Source: Chitinophaga oryziterrae
Lineage (GTDB): Bacteria; Bacteroidota; Bacteroidia; Chitinophagales; Chitinophagaceae
Assembly (NCBI RefSeq): GCF_009758125.1
Contig: NZ_WRXO01000001.1
Span: 1,116,001-1,180,000 of the forward strand
Length of the DNA: 64,000 nt
Direction: 5' to 3'
Below are positions 1-8,213 of the stretch, one piece after another. Within the stretch, counting starts at the first letter, position 1, and each line of letters opens with the position of its first letter. Under the pieces are notes generated by a model. That model did not search any database. It had not been told where the DNA came from and was given only the letters and a program-made list of their open reading frames with translations. The translations under genes were made by a program, and so were the position numbers.

Positions 1-2
1 AG

Positions 3-512
3 AAGTTCAGGACAGATGGTATAGAGTATGATATTTATATTGGACAGTCTATTGCACCGGATAAACCATTCAATCAGTTCCATCTTAAAAACCTTCGTCT
101 CTGGCAGTTGTCTTCCATGGCAGCCATTGCAAAAATCACCCATGGATTGCTACCGGAAATGCCTACACCTTTGCACACTACGCAATTGATCTTTGTGCAT
201 AATAATGTGATCAATATCGCTTTCCGTACAGATGAAAGAAAGTTTGATGTAGAGGGTGCGTACAGTATCCGTTACCAGATGATTAAAAAACGGATTGATA
301 AAGTGCGTGTCCGGGATACAGAAGAACGGTTGACTCAGCCGGATAAGATTGTGTTGATTTATTTTGATAAAGCAGATATACACGACTATTTACCATTCAT
401 CCATTATTTACAGGAGAAGGGCACTTTACATAACGACCTCGAAGAGCTGGTACTGGAGGACTTACAAGGCTTAACCGGGTTAAAGGCGCTCAGGGTAGGA
501 GTGGTCTATTAA
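3..512 (+). CDS. GAF-domain-like protein, 3' part only
   Basis: The frame is open from the window edge, so only the last 169 or so residues are visible. The TTG at 108 is not a real start because coding-like sequence (DGIEYDIYIGQSI, then FHLKNLRLWQL) continues upstream in the same frame. The segment resembles the C-terminal half of a large Bacteroidota GAF-domain protein, ending in an acidic Glu/Leu helix (DLEELVLEDLQG) and a short strand. The family is recalled from general pattern, not from a search, and no catalytic motif can be seen. The next gene on the same strand follows after about 50 bases, but shared function is not evident. Confidence 0.45.
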   Translation, partial: KFRTDGIEYDIYIGQSIAPDKPFNQFHLKNLRLWQLSSMAAIAKITHGLLPEMPTPLHTTQLIFVHNNVINIAFRTDERKFDVEGAYSIRYQMIKKRIDKVRVRDTEERLTQPDKIVLIYFDKADIHDYLPFIHYLQEKGTLHNDLEELVLEDLQGLTGLKALRVGVVY

Positions 513-561
513 TAGTAATTTAATGTTATCTTTTTTTGTGATGGCTTATTTTTGTTATCTC

Positions 562-1806
562 ATGAAAAGATATTTATCAGCAGTTTTTGTTCTCCTGACT
601 AACTGCACTTTTGCACAGGATACGACACAACATGTAGTTGCAGGTAGAATAAATAGTGTTTCCCAACAACAGCAGCCTTATGTAATCATGATTTCCATTG
701 ATGGATTCCGGTATGATTATGCAGAGAAATTTAACGCGCATAATCTGTTGGCATTATCTGATGCAGGTGTGCGGGCAACTGCGATGCAACCTGCTTATCC
801 TTCCTTAACTTTTCCCAATCATTATTCTTTAATCACTGGTTTATATCCTGCGCATCATGGTATTGTGGATAATACTTTTTATGATCGTACACGTAAGCGG
901 GAATATAAAGTAAGTAATAAAAAGGAAGTGGAAGATGGCAGCTGGTATGGCGGTACTCCTTTATGGGTGCTGGCAGAGCAGCAGCATATGCTGAGTGCGA
1001 GTTATTTCTGGGTAGGTTCTGAGAGCGCTATACAGCATACTTATCCCACGTATTATTTTAATTATCAGGAGAAAACAGGTATTGATCAGCGGATACAGAC
1101 GGTAGTGAACTGGTTAAGTTTACCGGAAGAGAAACGTCCGCATCTGATCACTTTTTATTTCCCTGAAGTAGATCATCAGGGGCATAAGTATGGTCCTGAT
1201 TCAGATAGTACAAGAGATGCCGTACAGTTTGTGGATGCCAGTATAGGTAAGATGATGGCAGCGGTATCGAAGCTGCATCTGCCGGTTAATTATATTATAG
1301 TATCCGATCATGGTATGACGACAATGGATACCGTGCATAATGTTATAGTTGCCCCGGTAGTGAAGGATATGATAACGGCCAGTGGTAATGAAAAGATGAT
1401 GTTGTACGGAGATAATGAAGCGCGGGTGAAATTTGTGTATGATTCGTTGAAGCAGCATGCGGCACATTATACGGTTTATCTGAAGGAAGAGACGCCTTTG
1501 AGATGGCACTATGGCATGGAAGACGTTTATCACCGGATTGGAGATATTATCCTGGTGGCAGAAGCCGGGTATATGTTTGTGAACGAAGAAACTAAAAAGA
1601 GATATCCGGGGCATCATGGGTATGATAATAATCTCACCAATATGAATGCGGTGTTTATGGCGTGGGGACCGGCATTCAAATCGCATTACAGGATCGCTAC
1701 CTTTGAAAATATACATGTTTATCCGTTGGTAGCGAAGTTGTTAGGGCTTTCAATAACAGAAAAGATAGATGGGAAGATTGAAGTATTGAATGAATGTATT
1801 AAATAA
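562..1806 (+). CDS. Secreted ectonucleotide pyrophosphatase/phosphodiesterase (NPP) family, alkaline phosphatase superfamily
   Basis: Probable periplasmic or surface enzyme that hydrolyses phosphodiester or pyrophosphate bonds. Seen: signal peptide MKRYLSAVFVLLTNCTFAQ. The two-zinc site of the superfamily is complete: Asp47 in SIDGFRYDY, nucleophile Thr83 in PSLTFPNHYS, Asp204/His208 in EVDHQGHKYGP, Asp249/His250 in SDHGM, and a late His in PGHHGYDN. Length (414 residues) is normal for bacterial NPPs. The ATG at 562 is preferred over the in-frame one at 523 because it directly begins the signal peptide. The real substrate (nucleotide, lysophospholipid or other diester) cannot be told. The gene ends inside a bidirectional hairpin shared with the convergent aldo/keto reductase. 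Confidence 0.85.
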   Translation: MKRYLSAVFVLLTNCTFAQDTTQHVVAGRINSVSQQQQPYVIMISIDGFRYDYAEKFNAHNLLALSDAGVRATAMQPAYPSLTFPNHYSLITGLYPAHHGIVDNTFYDRTRKREYKVSNKKEVEDGSWYGGTPLWVLAEQQHMLSASYFWVGSESAIQHTYPTYYFNYQEKTGIDQRIQTVVNWLSLPEEKRPHLITFYFPEVDHQGHKYGPDSDSTRDAVQFVDASIGKMMAAVSKLHLPVNYIIVSDHGMTTMDTVHNVIVAPVVKDMITASGNEKMMLYGDNEARVKFVYDSLKQHAAHYTVYLKEETPLRWHYGMEDVYHRIGDIILVAEAGYMFVNEETKKRYPGHHGYDNNLTNMNAVFMAWGPAFKSHYRIATFENIHVYPLVAKLLGLSITEKIDGKIEVLNECIK

Positions 1807-1832
1807 AACAGGCTCCGTAAGGAGCCTGTTTT
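1805..1832. terminator. Bidirectional rho-independent terminator
   Basis: A perfect 12-bp stem (AAAACAGGCTCC / GGAGCCTGTTTT) with a GTAA loop lies between convergent genes, with T runs on both strands. Its core GGCTCCgtaaGGAGCC matches the palindromes clustered near 25.8 kb, so it may also belong to that repeat family. Confidence 0.85.
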
Positions 1833-1834
1833 AT

Positions 1835-2857
1835 CTACTTCGCTTTTCTGTCTCCTGCCATAAAGTTGACCATCCATCCCGGATATTCCGGTGCCAGTTT
1901 GCTGATATCATCTAAGTGTTTCAGTTCTTCTTCATTGAATTGTACGTCTACAGATTTGATGTTATCATTCAACTGCTGGCTGTCTTTAGCGCCAATGATT
2001 ACAGAGGTCACTACTTTCTGATGCAACAGCCACGCTAATGCTACCTGTGCCACAGAAATGCCTTTCTCTTTCGCCATTGGGTGAAGCACGTCCAGTATAT
2101 CATACGTTTTTTCAAGGTTCACAGGCGGAAAGTCGAAGTTCTTTCTGCGGGAGCCTTCCGGTCCTTCTATATTGCGGCCATATTTACCGCTTAAAAGTCC
2201 GCCTGCCAGCGGGCTCCATACCAGTAAGCCTACTTTCTGATCTAACAGTAAAGGCGCGAGTTCTCTTTCCAGGTCTCGGCCTGCAATGGTATAATACGCC
2301 TGTAGGGATACAAATTTTGAAAGGTCTTTGTATTCGGAGAAGGAGAGGGCTTTCGCCAGCTGCCAGGCCATGAGATTGCTGCATCCGATGTACCTTACTT
2401 TACCGCTTTGTACCAATGTATCAAGGGTGCGGATTGTATCCTCGATAGGTGTCAGCGCATCATAACCATGAATCTGGTAGAGATCGATGTAGTCGATGTT
2501 CAGGCGTTTCAGGCTTTGATCTACCTGTTCCATGATATGTTTGCGTGTCAATCCAACCTGGTTAGGGCCGGTACCCATCGTACCACGTACTTTGGTTGCA
2601 ATGATGAGTTCATCCCTGTTAAGCCCCAGGTCGCGGATGGCCTGGCCGGTCATTTCTTCCGAGAGCCCTTCTGAGTATACATTTGCGGTATCAATGAAAT
2701 TGATCCCGGCTTCTACAGATTCTTTTACCAACTGGTTTACAGCCTCTTGTCCCAGCTGACCTATTGCAGCAAACCTGCCTTTACCGCCAAAAGTCATTGT
2801 ACCCAGGCACAGCTCAGACACTAGCAGTCCGGTATTACCTAAAAGATTGTACTTCAT
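1835..2857 (-). CDS. Aldo/keto reductase
   Basis: NAD(P)H-dependent oxidoreductase with a (beta/alpha)8 barrel. The catalytic tetrad is readable: Asp56 and Tyr61 in DTANVYSEG, Lys89 in ATKV, His130 in LYQIHGYD. The C-terminal cofactor region VIIGAKDSQQL is also present. The 340-residue length fits the YhdN/IolS-like subgroup. The gene lies downstream of and co-directional with a TetR regulator. The same 16-bp palindrome sits before this gene and before tetR, which suggests direct repression and a role in clearing reactive carbonyls or a similar small molecule that also acts as inducer (inference). The substrate is unknown. Confidence 0.9.
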   Translation of the reverse strand: MKYNLLGNTGLLVSELCLGTMTFGGKGRFAAIGQLGQEAVNQLVKESVEAGINFIDTANVYSEGLSEEMTGQAIRDLGLNRDELIIATKVRGTMGTGPNQVGLTRKHIMEQVDQSLKRLNIDYIDLYQIHGYDALTPIEDTIRTLDTLVQSGKVRYIGCSNLMAWQLAKALSFSEYKDLSKFVSLQAYYTIAGRDLERELAPLLLDQKVGLLVWSPLAGGLLSGKYGRNIEGPEGSRRKNFDFPPVNLEKTYDILDVLHPMAKEKGISVAQVALAWLLHQKVVTSVIIGAKDSQQLNDNIKSVDVQFNEEELKHLDDISKLAPEYPGWMVNFMAGDRKAK

Positions 2858-2875
2858 GATGATATGATTTATATA

Positions 2876-2891
2876 ATGAATAATTATTCAT
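2876..2891. promoter_or_regulatory. Palindromic operator (copy 1) before the aldo/keto reductase
   Basis: The perfect 16-bp palindrome ATGAATAATTATTCAT lies 18 bases upstream of the reductase start. The identical sequence precedes tetR at 3487-3502, so it is the probable TetR-family operator. Confidence 0.7.
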
Positions 2892-2908
2892 ATTTATGAT
2901 AAAAAAAA

Positions 2909-3475
2909 CTACAATTTCAGTGCGTCCCAGCAGATTGTCCATACCTGATCCGTATAAGTTTTCTGTACCGGCTGGTCCCTGATAAAGCCGGCTAACTGGC
3001 CGATAGTGCCGTGCAGAAAAGTGATCATGAATCTGGTATCCATCTCTTTCAGCAGCATTTCTGTTTTACCCCGCTGTAATAATTCAGAGAGAGGCTGAAG
3101 CAATCCTTTTGTGGCGTCAACAGTAGATGCTGTTACATATGGGGAATTGTAGAACTGCTGCAGAAAGATGGTCTCCGGGTAGTATTCCAGGAAGAAACGG
3201 AGATAATCATTACACATTTTCTTAAACAACACTTTGAAGGGTTTATCTTCATTTAATCCATCAGAAATGGTGCCGTAAAACTTCAGCTTAACGGTAACGT
3301 ATAGCTTATTAAGCAGTTCTTCTTTGCTTTTGAAATAGATATAGACAGTGCCGGTAGCGATCTTTGCCTGTTTAGCCACGGCTTCCATAGATACGCCGGA
3401 CAGCCCCACTTGCTCTACCAGCCTGAGTGTAGCGTCAAAGATCAGCTCTTCCTTAGTACTGCCTTTTCCTTTCAT
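2909..3475 (-). CDS. TetR/AcrR family transcriptional regulator
   Basis: One-component repressor. Residues 8-55 form the three-helix DNA-binding domain (LIFDATLRLVEQVGLSGVS, then TGTVYIYFKSKEELL, the usual TetR recognition-helix signature). The rest is a helical ligand-binding and dimerisation domain of ordinary length (188 residues in all). The gene stands directly upstream of the aldo/keto reductase in the same direction. A palindrome 11 bases before its own start and again before the reductase fits autoregulation plus control of the reductase. The LytTR gene on the other strand begins about 80 bases away, so the operator at 3486-3503 may also affect that divergent promoter. The ligand cannot be predicted. 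Confidence 0.9.
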   Translation of the reverse strand: MKGKGSTKEELIFDATLRLVEQVGLSGVSMEAVAKQAKIATGTVYIYFKSKEELLNKLYVTVKLKFYGTISDGLNEDKPFKVLFKKMCNDYLRFFLEYYPETIFLQQFYNSPYVTASTVDATKGLLQPLSELLQRGKTEMLLKEMDTRFMITFLHGTIGQLAGFIRDQPVQKTYTDQVWTICWDALKL

Positions 3476-3485
3476 TTCTCAAAAA

Positions 3486-3503
3486 TATGAATAATTATTC
3501 ATA
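3486..3503. promoter_or_regulatory. Palindromic operator (copy 2) before tetR
   Basis: The perfect 18-bp palindrome TATGAATAATTATTCATA starts 11 bases upstream of the tetR ATG, in the gap to the divergent LytTR gene. Its central 16 bp are identical to the copy at 2876-2891. Confidence 0.7.
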
Positions 3504-3555
3504 CTGATCAAATAAAAAAAATCCTATATTGCCTGATAAGCATAATTATACGCTA

Positions 3556-4233
3556 ATGATCAGGGCAATAGCTTTGGACGACGAACCTCCTGCATTAAAT
3601 GTGTTGCAATCCTTTTGTGAGAAAATGGGAACAATTGTGCTGGAGAAAACATTTACCGGAGTTGCGGACGCTTTAAAATACCTGGAACAGTTTCCTGTAG
3701 ATCTGTTATTTCTTGATATCAATATGCCTGCTATTTCGGGAATTGATTTTTATAAATCTATCCCACAAAAGATCATGGTGATATTTACAACTGCTTATAG
3801 TGAGCATGCTGTAGAGAGTTATAATCTGAATGCAGTTGATTATTTATTAAAACCTTTTACTTTTCAACGCTTTCTGCAAGCCGTAGAAAAAGCAGATAAA
3901 TACCTGCGGCTGGAACAGCCTAAGGACCTTGTATTGCGGGTGGATTACGGACTGGTGAAAATTGTGTTAGCAGATATTCTTTTCATAGAAGCCTATGATA
4001 ATTACCTGAAGATTCATGTGGTAAACCTTAAACCCGTTATTGTAAGGATGACCATGAAAGCATTGTTATCGTCTATACCAGCAGATTTATTTATCAGAGT
4101 GCATCGTTCTTATATTGTATCTCTTAGTCATATTGAGCAGGTACGGAATAAGGTTATTTCCGTAGCAGGACAGAAAATCCCATTGGGGAGTAGTTATGAG
4201 GAGGGGTTTTTCCAGTCTTTCAGAGGGGAATAG
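3556..4233 (+). CDS. LytTR-family response regulator
   Basis: Two-component response regulator of the LytR/AlgR type. Residues 1-115 are a receiver domain with the acidic pair Asp8/Asp9, phospho-acceptor Asp54 in LLFLDINMP, Thr79 and Lys99 in DYLLKPF. Residues 125-222 are a LytTR DNA-binding domain (IEAYDNYLKIHV, then FIRVHRSYIVSL). The ATG at 3556 is chosen over an upstream TTG because it places the receiver at the N-terminus (MIRAIALDDEPPA). No histidine kinase lies beside it. The usual partner in this phylum is a LytS-like kinase encoded elsewhere. Just after its stop codon are two direct repeats with LytTR-site spacing, pointing to the DUF3500-HupE pair as a target (inference). Confidence 0.9.
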   Translation: MIRAIALDDEPPALNVLQSFCEKMGTIVLEKTFTGVADALKYLEQFPVDLLFLDINMPAISGIDFYKSIPQKIMVIFTTAYSEHAVESYNLNAVDYLLKPFTFQRFLQAVEKADKYLRLEQPKDLVLRVDYGLVKIVLADILFIEAYDNYLKIHVVNLKPVIVRMTMKALLSSIPADLFIRVHRSYIVSLSHIEQVRNKVISVAGQKIPLGSSYEEGFFQSFRGE

Positions 4234-4264
4234 CCTGTTCACCACAACATATCGCCTGTTCACC
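4233..4264 (+). promoter_or_regulatory. Direct-repeat pair, candidate LytTR binding site
   Basis: GCCTGTTCACC occurs twice (4233-4243 and 4254-4264) with a start-to-start distance of 21 bp. LytTR proteins typically bind pairs of short imperfect direct repeats with about this two-turn spacing and a GTT core. The first copy begins at the last base of the regulator's stop codon, and the pair lies about 70-100 bases before the next gene. Confidence 0.5.
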
Positions 4265-4330
4265 CCTGTAAACTAAACTTCATTTTATAGTTTCCGTCAG
4301 TATAGCATTACTATCAGACAAAGCTATATT

Positions 4331-5419
4331 ATGAAAAAGCGAACCATCTTACTTATCGGTGTTCCTGCGCTATTATTTTTTGCCTGCAGCAAAAAGGATA
4401 GTACGGATACTACCACCACGACCACTACAACTGATACAACAACTACAACAACGGATTGCAGCAGCGCTGCTAACTCTCCTGCGAAGGTCGTATGCCTGGC
4501 AGAGGCGTTTGAAGCGTTGCTGACATCCTCTCAGCTGGCTACTTTACAGGTGGACTATACGCAAACAAATGCGGTGAAATGGTCTAACCTTCCCTGTGGG
4601 GCTACCTGCCGTAATGGGTTACAGATGAGTAATCTTACTACTGCACAGGTGACTGCTGCCCTGGCAATAGTTGCTGCGGCTTCGGGTACTGTAACAGATG
4701 AAGGGTATAGTGAGATCCAACAGATCATGGCTGCGGATGATGTATTAAAAGCCGCCAGTGGGGGCACCAGTTATTCATCCGGTATTTACTTCATCGCTTT
4801 TTTAGGAACGCCTTCTACAACAGGCACCTGGCAGTTGCAGTTCGGTGGGCATCACCTGGCTGTGAATATTACTTATAAAGCGGGCGAAGTGGCAGGGGCT
4901 ACTCCAAGGTTCGAAGGGATTGAGCCTAAGAGCTGGGTAACAAGCGGTACCACTTATGCTCCTCTGGCTGGTGAACAATCCGCCATGGCTGCCATGCTGG
5001 CTTCTTTAAGCAGCAGTGAGCTGGCCAGTGCGAAACTCTCTGCTACATTCAGCGATGTATTACTTGGGCCTAATGAAGACGGTCAGTTCCCTGCTACGAA
5101 ACAAGGTCTGGCAGTGAGTTCATTAACCAGTGCACAGCAATTGCTGGTGCTGGCAGCCATGAAGCCCTGGGTAGAAGATGTGGATGATTCTACCGCAGCT
5201 ACATTACTGGCTACCTATAAAGATGAATTAAGCACTACTTACATTGCTTATTCAGGGAATGCTACACTGGCCACTAATGCGGATTATGTACGTATAGACG
5301 GACCAAGTGTATGGATAGAATTTGTTTGTCAGACAGGAGTGGTATATCCAAGCCAGATTCATTATCACAGTATCTGGCGCGATCATAAAAGAGATTACGG
5401 GAACAGTTTTACATTTTGA
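4331..5419 (+). CDS. DUF3500 lipoprotein
   Basis: Outer-membrane or periplasmic lipoprotein of unknown activity. Seen: lipoprotein signal with Cys19 in LLFFACSKK, then a low-complexity Thr/Asp linker (about residues 26-42) and a DUF3500-like domain to the end. Features of the domain are a GTWQLQFGGHHLAVN core, FEGIEPKSW, and a C-terminal QIHYHSIWRDHKRDYG rich in His and charged residues. The many His residues are compatible with metal or haem binding, but this is inference. Only 3 bases separate it from the HupE gene, so the two are probably co-transcribed and may act together at the envelope. The LytTR-type repeats upstream suggest regulated expression. Confidence 0.75.
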   Translation: MKKRTILLIGVPALLFFACSKKDSTDTTTTTTTTDTTTTTTDCSSAANSPAKVVCLAEAFEALLTSSQLATLQVDYTQTNAVKWSNLPCGATCRNGLQMSNLTTAQVTAALAIVAAASGTVTDEGYSEIQQIMAADDVLKAASGGTSYSSGIYFIAFLGTPSTTGTWQLQFGGHHLAVNITYKAGEVAGATPRFEGIEPKSWVTSGTTYAPLAGEQSAMAAMLASLSSSELASAKLSATFSDVLLGPNEDGQFPATKQGLAVSSLTSAQQLLVLAAMKPWVEDVDDSTAATLLATYKDELSTTYIAYSGNATLATNADYVRIDGPSVWIEFVCQTGVVYPSQIHYHSIWRDHKRDYGNSFTF

Positions 5420-5422
5420 TGC

Positions 5423-6745
5423 ATGAGAGGGTTTATATTTTACAGCCGCCGGACTGCCATCCGGTGGCTGCTTTTAGCTTTAACGGTATTTCCCTGCAAG
5501 GTCTTCGCGCATCCGATGCCGAACTCTTTTGTAATGCTGGATATAAAAACGGATGGCGTTAATGCCGAATTACAGCTACCACTAAGCGAATTGCAACTGG
5601 CCTTTGGACATGATGTAGCACAAAATTCGGGTACGTTGGTGGCGCGGCTGTCTCCGGAACTCCGCGCTTACCTGCTTGCCCATATTCACGCGGTGAGTGC
5701 TGACGGGCGTGCATGGACAGTGACTGTCCGGGACCTGCGGGTGCAACCTGTAGAGCAAAGCGCCAGCGGTCCTTATCAGGAATTAACGGCACATCTCTGG
5801 TTACAGCCACCAGTCGGTGTTAGTACAAAGGACTTTACACTGAACTATGATGTGATTATTCATCAGCTGGTGACACATAAGGCGCTGGTCGCTATTCGTC
5901 AGGACTGGGAAAAAGGTGTTTACAGTGAGCAGCCGGAAGAAGTAGGTGTGATACGCCTGGATATCCCTACCGGTACTATCCTGCCTTTGCATATTAACCA
6001 GTCGGGCGGCAGTATGTGGAGAGGTTTTAAAAGTATGGTTTCATTAGGTATGCAGCATATTGCAGAAGGCACAGATCACCTGTTGTTCTTACTGGTGTTA
6101 TTGTTACCGGCACCGTTGCTGGTAAAAGAGAAACGATGGGGTGCTTTCGGGGGGACTAAATACAGTGTTATCCGTCTTTTAAAAGTAGTGACGGCTTTTA
6201 CTGCCGGTCATTCAATTACCTTATTAGCCGCCGCTACCGGCTGGTTACGTTTACCAGGGCAACCGGTAGAGGTCTTGATAGCGATTTCTATCCTGGTATC
6301 AGCTATCCATGCTTTACGCCCGGTTTTTTCCGGTAAAGAGGCTTATATAGCTGCGGGATTCGGATTGATTCACGGGATGGCTTTTGCCAGTACGCTGGCT
6401 AATCTTGACCTCGATACTACCAGGATGGGATTAAGTATTCTTGGATTTAATATCGGGATAGAGCTGATGCAGCTTTTCGTAATCGCCATTACAGTCCCCT
6501 GGTTGATTTTATTAAGCAGGACAGGTACTTATCCCTATATCAGGATTGCCGGAGCTATTTTGGCGGCTATTGCGGCATTAGCATGGATTATTCAACGGGT
6601 ATCAGACAAGACGAATTTTATCACGGACCTGGTACAGCAATTAATGAAGTATGCTCCCTGGATGATATTGTTGTTAGGAATAGCTTCAATTATTAGTGTC
6701 AGCAGGGAGAGATATGGTCGTAAACAGGACTTGAACAGGCTCTGA
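5423..6745 (+). CDS. HupE/UreJ-family membrane protein
   Basis: Polytopic inner-membrane protein of the HupE/UreJ group, whose better-known members are linked to nickel supply for hydrogenase and urease. Seen: a signal sequence ending near KVFAH, followed by HPMPNSFVML so that a His lies at or next to the mature N-terminus. About 170 extracytoplasmic residues come next, then about seven hydrophobic helices. Family motifs are HIAEGTDHLLFLLVL, TAGHSITL and GLIHGMAFAS, whose His and Asp residues are candidate metal ligands. No hydrogenase or urease gene is nearby, so nickel is not assured. The stop codon lies within the left arm of a very long hairpin. Pairing with DUF3500 is the main contextual clue. 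Confidence 0.8.
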   Translation: MRGFIFYSRRTAIRWLLLALTVFPCKVFAHPMPNSFVMLDIKTDGVNAELQLPLSELQLAFGHDVAQNSGTLVARLSPELRAYLLAHIHAVSADGRAWTVTVRDLRVQPVEQSASGPYQELTAHLWLQPPVGVSTKDFTLNYDVIIHQLVTHKALVAIRQDWEKGVYSEQPEEVGVIRLDIPTGTILPLHINQSGGSMWRGFKSMVSLGMQHIAEGTDHLLFLLVLLLPAPLLVKEKRWGAFGGTKYSVIRLLKVVTAFTAGHSITLLAAATGWLRLPGQPVEVLIAISILVSAIHALRPVFSGKEAYIAAGFGLIHGMAFASTLANLDLDTTRMGLSILGFNIGIELMQLFVIAITVPWLILLSRTGTYPYIRIAGAILAAIAALAWIIQRVSDKTNFITDLVQQLMKYAPWMILLLGIASIISVSRERYGRKQDLNRL

Positions 6746-6811
6746 ACAGGATAATCCTCCGTTTATCCTCCGTTTTTAAACGGAGGATAAACGGAGGATT
6801 ATCCTGTTCAG
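6742..6811. terminator. 34-bp perfect inverted repeat, bidirectional terminator
   Basis: Arms 6742-6775 and 6778-6811 are perfectly complementary with only a 2-base gap. Each arm contains ATCCTCCGTTT twice in tandem. It overlaps the hupE stop and lies between convergent genes, so it can stop transcription from both sides. Its length is far beyond a usual terminator. Confidence 0.7.
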
Positions 6812-6844
6812 AAGCCATTCAGAAGTCATTCAAGGTGTATTATA

Positions 6845-7675
6845 TTAGTAGTTCTTACCCGGCTTTGTTGTACAAAACTCTTTCCCGAAGAATTTTTTGA
6901 TAAAGGTTTGTGGACTGATACCCAAATAATGATTGAAGTCTTTGATCAGGTGGCTTTGATCATGATATCCAAAATCATGAATAAGGTCAAACCAGTCTAT
7001 TTCATTTCCTGTATTTTGTTCAATGCTGGTAATCACCTGTTTGAATCTTAAAAAGCGCAGCATCTCTTTGGGGGAGTATCCTACATATTTTTTAAATCTC
7101 GATTGAATAGTACGTTCAGATAAATTGGCATCTTCGGCAATGGCTTTGACAGGTTCGATGGAAGGGTCATTAAAATAACCGGCGCCTTCCAGCAATGGGA
7201 GAGATGCGTTGTCAGATATATGAGTAAAAGAGAGAATATAATCACTGAGGATTTGTGGCCTGTCGTTGTAAGGCGTTCCGTTTAAGATAGACCACAATTC
7301 ATGGTAAGTGGCTTCATCAGGGTAATGAACCGTTTCACTGTCCATTTCATCCATGGGGAGTTGAAATAAGCGGTAAAAGCCATCGAGGTTAAATACAACG
7401 GCCAGGATATCCGTATTTTTTAATAACTCATAATTCAGCATTTTCCGTAATGGCCCTAACAATGCAAGATGTTCAATTTGTAGGTTGCTTAACGGCTCTG
7501 CGGCAAATGAAATTCTTACAGGAGATCCGAAATTGAAGATCAGCATCATCTCATAATTGGGAGAAAGGTGTCCTGTATTTTCTTCATAATCGGGTGTTGT
7601 CTGTATAGCGTAAAAGTGTTTTACGATACCAGATAACGGGGGTTCTGCTTCGAAGTGTTTGCCTGTGAGTCCCAT
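6845..7675 (-). CDS. AraC-family transcriptional regulator
   Basis: DNA-binding regulator with a DUF6597-like N-terminal sensor (PPLSGIVKHFYAIQ, LSPNYEMMLIFNFGSPV) and a C-terminal AraC domain of two helix-turn-helix motifs at about residues 175-255. The first is around LSERTIQSRFKKYVGYSPKE; the second, DFGYHDQSHLIKDFNHYLG, is the characteristic AraC signature. Total length 276 is typical. No co-directional partner is adjacent within 90 bases, so the target is unknown; the flavoprotein reductase two genes upstream on the same strand is one candidate. Confidence 0.9.
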   Translation of the reverse strand: MGLTGKHFEAEPPLSGIVKHFYAIQTTPDYEENTGHLSPNYEMMLIFNFGSPVRISFAAEPLSNLQIEHLALLGPLRKMLNYELLKNTDILAVVFNLDGFYRLFQLPMDEMDSETVHYPDEATYHELWSILNGTPYNDRPQILSDYILSFTHISDNASLPLLEGAGYFNDPSIEPVKAIAEDANLSERTIQSRFKKYVGYSPKEMLRFLRFKQVITSIEQNTGNEIDWFDLIHDFGYHDQSHLIKDFNHYLGISPQTFIKKFFGKEFCTTKPGKNY

Positions 7676-7773
7676 TTATACAGCTTGTTATGGGTACAAA
7701 TTTAGCCCTTATAGTCCCGATTTGTACATATGGGGTTAAAATTCCCTATCTGATCTATGGTACCGGGCAGTGA

Positions 7774-8133
7774 TCAGGAGAAGTTTTCAGACAGGTAATC
7801 ATTGAAAGATACCCTTAGATGTTCGACATTTTCCAGGAGTACGATAATCTTTACTTCCAGTCTTTTTTGAAGGTCTATGGTTTTCCTGAGTTGGTGCACA
7901 TTGGTGGGTTGAAGCAGGTATTCCTGTTCCCTGATCTCATGCCTTAAGAGGCTGATCTGTTCATCAGTTTTCAGGAACCTGTTCTGGAAATATTCCAATA
8001 CTTCCAGCTGCTCTTTGTCAGGGTCAGTTTTTAGAATATGTGCCAGTCGGGTTTTGAAATAAATGTTTTCATCTTCCAGTGCCTTTAAACTTTTCTTCCA
8101 GGATTCGTATTCACTGAGTTTTCCGTTTACCAT
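7774..8133 (-). CDS. Hypothetical coiled-coil protein
   Basis: I do not recognise a family. The 119-residue product is highly charged and almost entirely helical in appearance, with heptad-like stretches (YESWKKSLKALEDEN, QISLLRHEIREQEYLL, IDLQKRLEVKIIVLLENVEHL) and no signal peptide or membrane segment. It is probably a small cytoplasmic coiled-coil or helical-bundle protein. It is flanked on the same strand by the flavoprotein reductase (80 bases upstream) and the AraC regulator (about 100 bases downstream), with no overlaps to prove an operon. Confidence 0.6.
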   Translation of the reverse strand: MVNGKLSEYESWKKSLKALEDENIYFKTRLAHILKTDPDKEQLEVLEYFQNRFLKTDEQISLLRHEIREQEYLLQPTNVHQLRKTIDLQKRLEVKIIVLLENVEHLRVSFNDYLSENFS

Positions 8134-8213
8134 TTGTCACGCTGTTTCGGCCAAAATTAACCAGACGGGCAAAAACAGATCATGACGAGGGTTATTTCAG
8201 GACATGATCTCCG

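Noticed and set aside
1201..1716. 171-codon minus-strand open frame inside the NPP gene
   Set aside because: Fully antisense to a gene with intact catalytic motifs; His/Ile/Arg-rich composition typical of a shadow frame.
4400..4455. Thr-codon tract as a phase-variable simple repeat
   Set aside because: Codons are mixed (ACC, ACG, ACT, ACA) with no exact unit repeated enough to slip; a linker is the simpler reading.
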